From contig NW_026262712.1 of the NCBI RefSeq assembly GCF_021869535.1, forward strand, positions 103,048,140 through 103,112,139: a stretch of 64,000 bases of DNA. The letters are read 5' to 3'. Positions 11,992 to 21,600 of the stretch are shown one piece after another. The position numbers and the translations under genes are program-made. The stretch comes from Mytilus californianus (taxonomy: Eukaryota; Mollusca; Bivalvia; Mytilida; Mytilidae). The notes below the pieces were generated by a model that saw only the letters and a program-made list of their open reading frames with translations, was not told the DNA's origin and made no database searches. Numbering within the stretch: the first letter of the stretch is position 1; every line of letters begins with the position of its first letter.

Positions 11992-13142
11992 TCAATAATA
12001 GTCCAAAAGATACTTATGAGTTCCAATTCTTCTTCCACTACGTGTCTTTGTATTATCACAGACAACAAACTCTGCTTCAAAGACGTTTTCGATTTCATTT
12101 AATTCCTCTTCGACAGAAACATGTTCTGTGTGTCTATGAATGTTCAGTTCATTGAACTTATCATCGTCCATAATGTATACGGCACCAATATCTTGACCAG
12201 AAATATTTAGACTTTCGGAAATAAAAGCACACGGAACCGATGAAGGGGAAGGTTCACAATGAAACTCAAGTGGCTGGTCTCGTTCTTTGTATAACAACAC
12301 TTTGCATGTTTCGGATGCATCTTTTACACTTTCGACAACTTTGCCAATACAGAATATGTCATCTATTGTGAAGGCCAAGACCTCTCCCACATGATGAATG
12401 ATGATAATATCATCTGTTGAATTAATGTTACCGCTACCATGATGATTTAAATTAATTGGTGAACATGGTGGGGGTACATTGTTTTTATATAAAACCAAAG
12501 TTGTCGGATCCTTTGTCTAGCCCCTTTGCCAAATTTCTCCCCAAATTCACGCAGTAGGCGCACATCTTCTTTTGGCAAAGCATGAACCATTTCACCCTTC
12601 GTCCTAACCAAACGTTCATCAAAAGGAAAAAAATGTTTTTTAACTTCTTCGTAAGTTGATCTGTTCTTGCTAGTGAAGTAATGAAAACCGCACCAGCTTA
12701 ATCTCTTCAGAAGCTCTCATAAAATCTAAGGCGCAATCGAGTACTGAAGCCGTTTCGACTCGTAATCGTAACATGCTATGGCGCTGCTCATTAACTAAAG
12801 TTAGAAGTGAATTAACATTAAGACTTTCAATATAATTATGGTTGACTCTGTTGATGGCGTCAGCCAACAGCAGAACATTTCTCGGAGCATACAAACAGAA
12901 TAAATAGTCTTGGAGGCAGGAACTCCGTGTTGTCCTTGCAATGCGTTTGCCTTCAAATGAAGAAGTTCTTTTGCGCCATCTCTCATAGATTCAAGAAAAT
13001 GTAAAATGTCATTTAATGTACTTGCACAAGTTGTTATGTCAGTCCTAGGGTTTTTTCCGAGTATACTTTCATGAACGGAGAAAGTCTTATACAGCTGGCC
13101 AAGTTTTGACAAATACTTGACAAGAGGCAGTATCGATGTCAC
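11992..13142 (-). pseudogene. C-terminal region of the NHL-containing decayed gene
   Basis: Three frames follow one another. 13,142-12,890 reads helical sequence with ILPLVKYLSKLGQLYKTF and LNDILHFLESMRDGAKELLH. 12,894-12,690 reads LLTLVNEQRHSMLRLRVE and ALDFMRASEEI. A third frame (about 12,690-12,500) continues with NRSTYEEVKKHFFPFDERL and GEKFGKGARQRIRQLWFYI. The last ORF (12,498-11,992) has a compact acidic domain with EVLAFTIDDIFCIGKVVES and ends in a basic TRSGRRIGTHKYLLDYY. This basic tail resembles those of transposon polyproteins, which is only suggestive. Confidence 0.5.
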
Positions 13143-14053
13143 TATTCGAAAGTTTTTGACCCCAGAGTCAACGAGAATTAATGTCTATCCCTCACTACAT
13201 AAACCTGTCGGTTGGGAAAATTTGCAAAAGGTACCTATCCCGTCTTCATTTCCATCCTGACCGGAACCAACTACAACGGAGATCCGAGAAAAATCATCAT
13301 CACCATTTATTGCAACTCTGTACAATTTCTTATGGAGAACATCAGAAAAAAATATTTCGTTCTGTACTATTGCGATTCCATGCGGACAATAACTTTGAGT
13401 TGATTTATCAGTTATACTTGTTGTGACACCCGAGTCGAGATTTATTCTTAATATGCCTGCAACGTGATCAGACGCATACAAATCCCCATCTAGGAGGGAC
13501 ATTACAAAGCAACCTCCCATATTTTCGATTTTAAATGAGTTCAAGACACTGCCGACAAGTTCAAATCCTTTCCTAGTAGGTTCTTTTTTAACACAAAGTT
13601 GCATAATAGATTTTGTTTGTATGTCAGCTACAAATAGTAGGTCTTCATTGACTTTATAAACGGCTGTGGGGTTCATGTCGTTGGAACCGTTTACTCTTAA
13701 TTGCAGGTTCCTTTTCTGTTCTAACTGGCCCGTCAATATCCATTACTTCAGTCATTCTTTGTCTTAAGTTTTTAACGGTCGACTTCTCAGGAGGATGAAT
13801 ATTTAAAAGAGTGCATATCTAATAAAGAAGTTTTGTTTGCCTTTGATATTTCTTGTTTTAATTTTTTCTTGTGATCAATGTAGGCGATCCTTTTCTTGCC
13901 ACTTTCGCAGACTATCAGGACACCAAATATTTCAGTTAAGTCCAATGGACTGCTTAGTCCCTTGGCAATCAATTTAACTTCTGCTGGATAATGCAATCTG
14001 GTATAATACACACAGCCACTCCTATCAGCTATGAAAAAAAACTGAAGGTTCAT
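13143..14053 (-). pseudogene. NHL-repeat propeller segment
   Basis: Two frames cover a beta-propeller-like region. The first (14,053-13,787) has FFFIADRSGCVYYTRL and IFGVLIVCESGKKRIAYID. The second (13,736-13,143) has DLLFVADIQTKSIMQL, DLYASDHVAGILRINLDSG, EIFFSDVLHKKLYRV and GSGQDGNEDGIGTFCKF, followed by QPTGLCSEG, an in-frame stop, and TLILVDSGVKNFRIV. The pattern Gly-Ser-Gly...Asp-Gly...Phe...Pro-x-Gly-(I/L)...(V)-D-x-G/N...(I/F)-R is the NHL signature, with five to six blades visible. In TRIM-NHL and related proteins such propellers bind RNA or protein. The segment is broken by one stop and at least one frameshift. Confidence 0.65.
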
Positions 14054-15405
14054 TGGAAGAGCAAACCTTCAACAGGTTCCTTAAGTAGTTTCGTGTGGTT
14101 GTTATCACATTTTCTGAACTTTTCTGGAATGACAGTACACACAATATAATCAGTTCCGAGGGTGTGTTCGGATAAAGCATGAAGAACTGCAGGTGAGCTT
14201 ATCTCAGCCACGACCTCTGTTGATTGCCTGTCCTTTCGTTGGACAGAATCAATTGACAAGTGTTTTCGCAAAATTTTACGAAGTTCAGATTGATGTTGCC
14301 GAAGCATTCTGAAGAGGACCAAATTAATGCGGTAATTATCAACAAGCAACCACCAATTGGCTAAACTGCCTGTGAGACATTTCCCAACACAAACACTATC
14401 AGGGCCGACTGCTGTGAGTTTCAATTCTGGAAGAATACGACCGTTAACTGAATCGTCTATAATTTTTTCCATGGTCGTCTTGTTCTTCTGCTCACAATCA
14501 TGTATTATTGCCAAAACCGCTATTTTTACGCATTTCCTTCCATGTGAAATATAATTTTGACAAGCACGCAACTAAAGTTCAATGAACTGCTGTCCAAAAC
14601 TTTCGCAGGTAGAACATACTGTTCCTTGACTAATACATGTGTCACAACGACTATTACAGCATTCATTTCCTGTTATAATAATATCTCTATTCATTTCCTC
14701 AATACAGCTTAAACAAATCTGAACATCATTGACTCTTTTTTCAATTAAAGTTTTTACCTCTTCTCCTGATTGGCTATGGGAGGAATAGTCAAGTCCAACT
14801 GGAAGACTTATGGTATTTGAGAGGTCTGTAAGAACAATAGTGTCGGCATCTTTTACTGTTGCATCTTTAATAACCGTAGTGTCTGGATTTGGATTCCTTT
14901 TGACAAAATCAATGTCAATATCGAATTTCGTCCCCACAAGAACTTTTCGCACAGGATCAAAAGCTAGTTCAGGTTTCAATGCGATACCGTCTCTACCCAT
15001 TGAAACGCCAAAGATCAAGGAAATGTCACTGTCAAATAAAGAGGAGACTTTCCTGTCTTTCATTAGATGTATGAAAGACTTTATAAAGATTGTTATAATT
15101 CCAAGTCGAGTACTGAATGTACTATTATGGCGTCGGCATGTTCTTTCATCTGGAAGTGGGATATTTTATCTACTAGCATCAAAATCGGATGTTTTACCTC
15201 GTTTAATATTTGCAGGTCCTCTTAAAAAGTTGTAGGTTTTATTTCCACCTAGGTATAACACACTATTGCACCAACGGACAATAATGGGATCCCACTCGAA
15301 TTTTACACCAGAGGTGTTGCAGGATGTGTGCTGAACATATCTACTGATGTTATCAATAAGTTTGTAAATAAAGGCAACAGTAGTATACCGCTGTTCGAAA
15401 CTCAT
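14050..15405 (-). pseudogene. Central domain and Cys cluster of the NHL-containing gene
   Basis: One minus-strand frame runs the full length with two in-frame stops (15,166-15,168 and 14,572-14,574). Near the start lie GVKFEWDPIIVRWCNSVLYL and FLRGPANIKRGKTSDFD, then after the first stop NIPLPDERTCRRHNS. The tryptophan, glycine and Arg-Thr spacing recalls the region before the catalytic core of P-element/THAP9-type transposases, but no DDE triad was identified. Around 14,700-14,540 come cysteines spaced as ICLSC, ECCNSRCDTC, TVCSTC and RACQNYISHGRKC, a likely zinc-binding cluster. The tail (14,400-14,050) is globular, with VCVGKCLTGSLANWWLLVDN. Confidence 0.5.
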
Positions 15406-15690
15406 AAATCGAAAGAGATAAAAACAAATCCGGGTTACAAACTAAAACTGAGGGAAACGCATCAAATATAAGAGGAGAACAACGACACAACAAAAACACA
15501 ACATTAAAATGTAACACACACAGAAACGAACTATAATATAACAATGGCCATTTTGCTGACTTGGTACAGGACATTTTAAGAAAAAAATGGTGGGTTGAAC
15601 CTGGTTTTGTGGCATGCCAAACCTCCCGCATTCATGGCAACGTCAAACACAACACCAAAACGACAACATCACATGACAGGACCACAATAC
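15371..15690 (-). mobile_element. 320-bp dispersed repeat inserted in the coding frame
   Basis: Begins 'aaggcaacagtagtatacc' and ends 'ggaccacaatac', flanked on both sides by AAATA (15,366-15,370 and 15,691-15,695). The interior ('gggaaacgcatcaaatataa', 'aacaatggccattttgctga', 'tggtgggttgaacctggttt') is a mussel repeat I recognise from memory. Removing the insert plus one AAATA takes out 325 bp and joins the upstream LFYLFI codons to YKLIDNISRYVQH in frame. This makes the boundaries convincing. Confidence 0.75.
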
Positions 15691-15817
15691 AAATAAATAG
15701 GTAAAATAGATCATCTTTTGGAATATGTCCTTGAGATATAACAGTATCTAATCTATGAGCAACTGCATCACCAAAAGTTATGTGATCAACACCAGAGTCA
15801 TAGGATGGATTTGTCAT

Positions 15818-16782
15818 TTAAAGGGGTAACGTCGGTAATGCTTCACTTTCATTTTGGTAATCTCGATCATGTAAATCAGACTCATAATCACTGCATGAAT
15901 CATCACTTTCATTGTCAAATGTCTCATTAATCTCTTCAAACGACCTCTTATTAAATCTTTTAAAATCAGGAGTAAGACAATCATTTTCAACACTAGAACA
16001 ACTTCTTGATTGGTTCTTCCTATCAAACTCTTTCGATGAATCATGAGAAGTCTTGATTGACAATTCAACCAATGTAGAATTTGAAAGTTCATTTGATATA
16101 GTTTTTGGTAATTCAGCTCATGTCATGTTTGGAATTCCGGTAAATTTGGAGTTTGGCATTTCATTAAACATAACATTTGGATATTCACATGGAACAGTGT
16201 TTGGCATTTTACTTGATGTAAAGTTTTCAAATTCACTTGATCTGGTGTTTGATTGTTCAGTCAATGAACTGTTTGGAAATTCACGTATATGTGGAATTTC
16301 ATTTGATGCAATATTCAAAAACTCAAATCATTGGATCATTTGGAAATTTACTTGATATGTTATCGGACATTTCACAAGTGATTGCACATTCTCTGTGTAT
16401 CATGTTTGGATTTTCATTTGATGAAATGTTTGAAACTTCGTTGTTTTGAGTTGTTTTATAATTTGGAAATACGCTTGGTTCAGTAGGTTGCCTTTCCCTT
16501 ACTGTACCATTTGGACATTCCCTCAGTGTGATGTTTGGCATTTCATTTTGTGAAATATCAGGGAATTCACTTGGTGAAATATCAGGGAATTCATTCGGTG
16601 AAGTATCAGGGAATTCACTGGATTTGATTATTGGCATTTCACATGACTTGATGTTTGGCATGTCACCTGTGTCATGTGGAAGTTCATTTGATTCACTGTG
16701 TAGAAATGCATTTGAAACGGTGTGTATCATTTCATTAGATGTATTACTTGGATATTCAATGTTTTTCATTTCATCAATGTAG
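15818..16782 (-). pseudogene. Acidic repeat tract at the N-terminus of the NHL-containing gene
   Basis: The minus strand reads a degenerate repeat of about 8-10 residues such as SEFPDISPSEFPDIS, NEMPNITLRECPN and FNEMPNSKFTGIPNMT, encoded by 24-30 bp units ('gggaattcacttggtgaaat' on the plus strand). It continues into an Asp/Ser/Glu-rich stretch (NESDDSCSDYESDLHD) and, past a single TAA at 15,818, into MTNPSYDSGVDHITFGDAVA in the same frame. One frameshift (16,318-16,323) splits the tract. It is likely disordered. Plus-strand ORFs here are shadows of the repeat. Confidence 0.5.
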
Positions 16783-17393
16783 CATGTAGTCCATTTAGGA
16801 ATTCCTTTGTCTCATAATCGACACCAATTTGATCTTTGCAAAGAAAACAAAGACTATTCAGACTTTTTATTAAACGTCAAAAAATAAAAAAACAAACAAA
16901 ATATATAAAAATAACCAACGAAAAATAACAGATAAATCTCTTAAATTCAGCAATTTTGACTAGATAACTATATTATGCAATATTTTTATCACAAATATCA
17001 TCGATTACATACATATCAGTCTCAACTCAATATAAAGGTAATTCAAACTGACAGTGCAGCATAACATGACCACAAAGAAAACAACTTAAATAAATACAAG
17101 AGAATGTGTCTGAAGGACAAGGATGCAAATGAATTTATTATCATGCATACTGAGTAGGAGAACAAGTTGCAAAACAGAAAAGGGGCATAACTGAGGAACG
17201 GTGAAAAGGAGGCCATCCAAATTCGATCTTTGTTTTATAATACTCTGCATTGTGTTAAAGTTTCAAAACATTTGGTTGAGGCCAACTGAAGTTGGAGATC
17301 AGAAACCAATTAGTGAATTACTACATTTCCCCCCCCCCCCTAAATGAATTCGCAATTTTGATATATTTGTATTTAATAATATAAACTGTAAAC
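16783..17393. other. No gene seen
   Basis: AT-rich, ending in a poly-C run at about 17,331-17,340. Upstream of the decayed gene on its own strand no promoter motif could be supported. Confidence 0.5.
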
Positions 17394-18085
17394 AAGAGTG
17401 CAACCCTAAAATGTCTCGCCTGTTTAATTAATTCTATACACATACTATGGATTGTCTATTGCTTAATAGTGTCTAAATATAAAAAAAAAATACAAAAAGT
17501 TATCAGTTGACTGTGATATTGAGGTCAATGTCAGGTGACAGGTGTCAGACAGACATGTACACCTTCAGATGATTCCATATACCAAATTTAATTGACCTAC
17601 CATGTATAGTTGTTGAGAAACAGACTAAATCACAAGAAACAAACATGGTGAGTGGACCATGCAAATGAGGTCAGGGTCGGGTGACAGGTGTCAGACAGAC
17701 ATGTATACCTTCTGAAGATTCAATATACCAAATATAATTGAACTTCAATGTATAGTGATTGAAAAACAGACCTAACAACAACAAAACAAACATGGTCAAT
17801 GGACCATGAAAATGGGGTCAGGGTAGGGTGACAGGTGTCGGACTGACATGTACAACTTCCGATGATAACATAGACCAAATATCCTTGACCTACCATGTTA
17901 AGTTACGTAGAAACAGAACTTGTCACATCATTTTAATCTGTTCAGTGAACCATGGAATTGATGTCAAGGCCAGATGAAAGACGCCAGACTGACATGTACA
18001 TGTACACCTTCCGATGGTTCCATAGACCAAATATCAAAGGCCTACCATGAACAGTTTCTAAAAAGTAACATAATCACAAAACTTT
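17394..18085 (+). repeat. 147-bp tandem repeat block A with leader
   Basis: Leader 'acaagagtgcaaccctaaaa' to 'gttatcagttgactgtga', then about four units of 147 bp centred on 'ggtgacaggtgtcagacaga' (near 17,533, 17,680, 17,827 and 17,974). Each unit also has 'catagaccaaatatc', 'gacctaccatg' and 'aaacaaacatggtcagtgg'. Block B at 21,587-22,200 has the same leader and unit. Confidence 0.85.
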
Positions 18086-18601
18086 GATAAAAGTTTACGC
18101 TGTCTCCGAAAAACAATCCCTATGTTTCGTTTTCCACGACTTTTGTCACATTCTCTAAAATATATCATTGATATTTTTGTTATGAAGAAGTGAATATATA
18201 ACATGCATTTACATTAAATGTAACATGTATATCAACAATTCTGAATTGAAACATATGTTCAAACCTTTAAGTGTGTTCACTTAAAACTAAAAAATGTATG
18301 CACATAAATGATGAAAACCAATCATTTAACTACAGCACATCAATAATGTCATGGAGACCAAATTTTAACAAATTGTATTTGACAAATTTTTTACCCGTTT
18401 TTGAAATACTGATATGTAAGTTTCACATCTCTTATCTGCATAAATTGTTCCTATGTAATTAATCAATGACATTTGTATTTTCACTGGTTATATAAGGCTG
18501 ATAAGTCACTTCAAGGTCGTACAAGGAAATGCGGATTTCATGTAATTAAACAAAGATGTATAGTCTGTTTTAACTTTGGCACATGCTTTATCATTTTCTT
18601 C
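18086..18601. other. Non-coding, 3' side of the C2HC gene
   Basis: Probable 3' untranslated and downstream sequence of the five-exon gene. AT-rich with AATAAA-like signals possible but none decisive. The 63-codon plus-strand ORF here looks like chance. Confidence 0.4.
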
Positions 18602-21600
18602 TCACTTTGTTTCGCCTTTATCTGTGTTTGATTCAACATAACATCTTGGTATAGTTTTCTGTAACTTCATTGTCTGCTTGCATTGACTGTAATGCCCTGT
18701 AAAAGTTCAATTAATTAATCAAAAACTTGTTTCAAGTCTCCCTTGTAATGAAAAACTAGAGGCTCCAAAGAGCCTATATCACTCAACTTTTGAACTGAAA
18801 TGAATCTCACAAGACTTAGTAGCAAAGAAAAAAATATTGTACATGACATAGTAATTAACTATAATTTCAATCTAGATGACATCCACAAGCATCCATTTTG
18901 AATTTCCGCTAAAAAAACACTTGTAAAGGACCTTGGTAGGAACATTTTAAGTTATATGGTTTGCTACTGACCTCTACAGATCAGATCCATAGAGAGTTAG
19001 TAATTTCCAAAGGGGGTGATGCCAAAGATTGAATCACCTATTGATTTTTGATAATCCTCTTTGGATCAATTGGGGTCAGTAGCAAACTGTTTAACAAATG
19101 CATAGCATTGAGGGCCCGTATTTTTATTTAAAACACAAAAAAGAGGGGTGGTCTGCTAAGTGTTTCACAATTAAAGCATGTGAAATGTTAATGGACTGAT
19201 GGACAACAGATCCAAACGATGATGGCAAAAACTCACATTGACTTTTAGTCAGGTGAGCACAAAAAGCTTAATATTTCATGCTCTGGTAATAATAGTAGAC
19301 TAACTTCAGTTACACATGACTTTTATACCAATATGACTGCATGTTTCATGTTCATTAATAAACATATACTCATAAATTTGTTAACATTTTTTATTGTGTT
19401 TTTGTTTTTGGGTTCAGACTTATTTAACTGTTTACCAAGATTTTATTTGGTTTGGAATTGTAAGGACTGTCAAGACAAAGAAAAGGAATAAAAGCCTTTT
19501 CCTTGATAACTTTCATTGTTTATGAATTATGTGGTGTTTTGTTACATGACATTTATTCAATATCATTTTATTTCTATTCTCATCTTACTTTTGACAAAGT
19601 AACCTCTGGCTCGGACTTTGTTGAGTTGAATTTTTTTTCTGCATAGTCCACAAACTACCAAAGCCTCATTCTCAGTCATTGATGATGATAAAGCTGCAAT
19701 ATCTGAAATACATAGGTCAAGGAAACCAAGACTATACTAATAATCAAAAAATTAAATCATTAGACAAAGACAATGCCTAGTAAACAGAAACCATTACAAC
19801 AAATAACAGAAAATAACTTACAGTCAATAATAAATATTATATTAAAGTTTTACTACAATGATATCAGAAGTATGTCCACAATTATATATCCACATTGTTC
19901 ATAAAAAACAACAACAGTTACAATTCATTTTTTGTTTAAGTATGTGCTTAAAGGCTTGCTTCTGCTAATAGAGAATTCTCTTTACAGTTGTACATACTAT
20001 TATGCCTCTATGAGTGTGGACTTTCGAAACATCTGTCAATAGACTTGCATGTTCTTACGGTAGGTAAATCATGCTTACTTTAATTAAGATCCATGCTTCA
20101 TGCGTGAACAATCAACCATTGATACCATACCGTCACAATTCAATGGTGTAATTGATTGGTACATGTAAGCACGTGCAAGTCTATTGACAGATGTTTCAAA
20201 TATGAAAAAGAACAGATATGGGTCAATGGCACGAAGACATCACTAACTCACTAAATGCATTACAAAAAGAAATCGAGTGCTAACCACATGAACTTCTACA
20301 AAGCAGGAGTTACCCACCTACAGGCAGCCAGCACTGGATGGCCCTAAAAACACAAAAAGAGCAATCAGACCCGAGGGCACAGCAAAATGTACAAATATCT
20401 AATTTTAAAATAAAAGGTTTAATGAGACAAGGACACACCAATGACCAAAACACTCCTGACTAAGGACAGGCGCACACTAATGCGGCGGGGAGTCCACACT
20501 CATAGCAGCGTAATAGTATGTCAAACTACGTCAGGTACTAACTATATTTATTTTAATTAACTTCCGGGCCCAACATGCTTACTCATTTTGAAGGCTTACA
20601 TTACATATTTTCATACCATTTTTTCTAACTACTTACCTTTCTTGAATGCAACAAAGAGACTTTGTTCCTCTTTGGTTCGTGTGAAGTCTGTACCACTCCT
20701 CACTCTCTTCCACAAAGAAATTCTTGCCATGGTTTCTGTGGAATGGCTCTGGTGATGACTAAAAGAAAATATTCAAGATACGATAGTAAAAAATGTACTC
20801 TGAATACATGAGAGTTTGCTTTAACTATTGTAATCTTGAAATACACTACATGTTAAGAAATGTTTTCTTTATTGTCAAGAAGACACACCATGCAAAGAGT
20901 ATGGTCTATAAGAACATAAAGAATATGTGAGTTAATTTTCAACAGTAGACATACAACAAGGGTTAAAATAGGATAACTGTTTCAGCAATGTTGTTTCAGG
21001 GCAACACTTAATGCCCTATCTGTAAGGTGGAGGCATAATAAAAAAATATTTTCCTCTTTTGGTTTTACTTAAAACCAAAAATTGTGAACATGACAATCAA
21101 GGATATAACAATAATCACAAATAATCTAGAATCTTTTCAAGTATTCAAATTAATTAATCCTATTGCTTCTCATTCGTATGTGGGGGATTCCTTCTACCTG
21201 CAATTTGAATATTACAAGTAAACAGCATGCTGTCTATTTTGTGTATTTAATGTTTTTTAATTGAATACTATATTGAAATTCATGACAGGTGTGCTGTTTT
21301 GTCACCCAGCCAGAAGGGTCTGGGATATCCATATTTAATAGAAATAGTCATGACAGAATCATACTTCTTTAATCTTTTGTTTGCAGGCTTTGTATCTATA
21401 GAACTCTCAGAACTACCCTTAACATACATATTCGTGGCCCCAACATGCAAGGCATCAAACAGTTTTACTGCAAAGAAGTTAAAACAAAAATTATAAATAC
21501 TGTGAGCAAAGCTTACTAATAGATAGCCCCAACCCTAACATGATATATAATCTTAAAGTCATGATTTGCTCCAGGAATTCATAACAAGAGTGCAACACTA

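Larger units (their letters stand above)
11992..16782 (-). pseudogene. Long decayed gene with NHL propeller (whole locus)
   Basis: A single minus-strand coding history can be followed for nearly 4.8 kb. In reading order it has an acidic repeat tract (16.78-15.82 kb), a Trp/Gly-rich domain with WDPIIVRW and LRGPANI (15.82-15.17 kb), a Cys cluster (14.70-14.54 kb), NHL repeats (14.05-13.14 kb), helices, and a C-terminal part ending TRSGRRIGTHKYLLDYY. From 16,318 to 14,050 one frame is kept, with only in-frame stops (at 15,818, 15,166 and 14,572), once the 325-bp insertion-plus-duplication at 15,371-15,695 is discounted. At least four frameshifts follow (near 14,053, 13,760, 12,890 and 12,690-12,500). 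No introns are evident. I recall similarly built uncharacterised, multi-copy proteins in cnidarians and bivalves but cannot verify that here. Confidence 0.6.

Noticed and set aside
16053..16355. Plus-strand ORF reading FGNSAHVMFGIPVNLEFG
   Set aside because: It is the opposite strand of the acidic repeat tract, whose minus-strand frame joins the NHL-containing gene.
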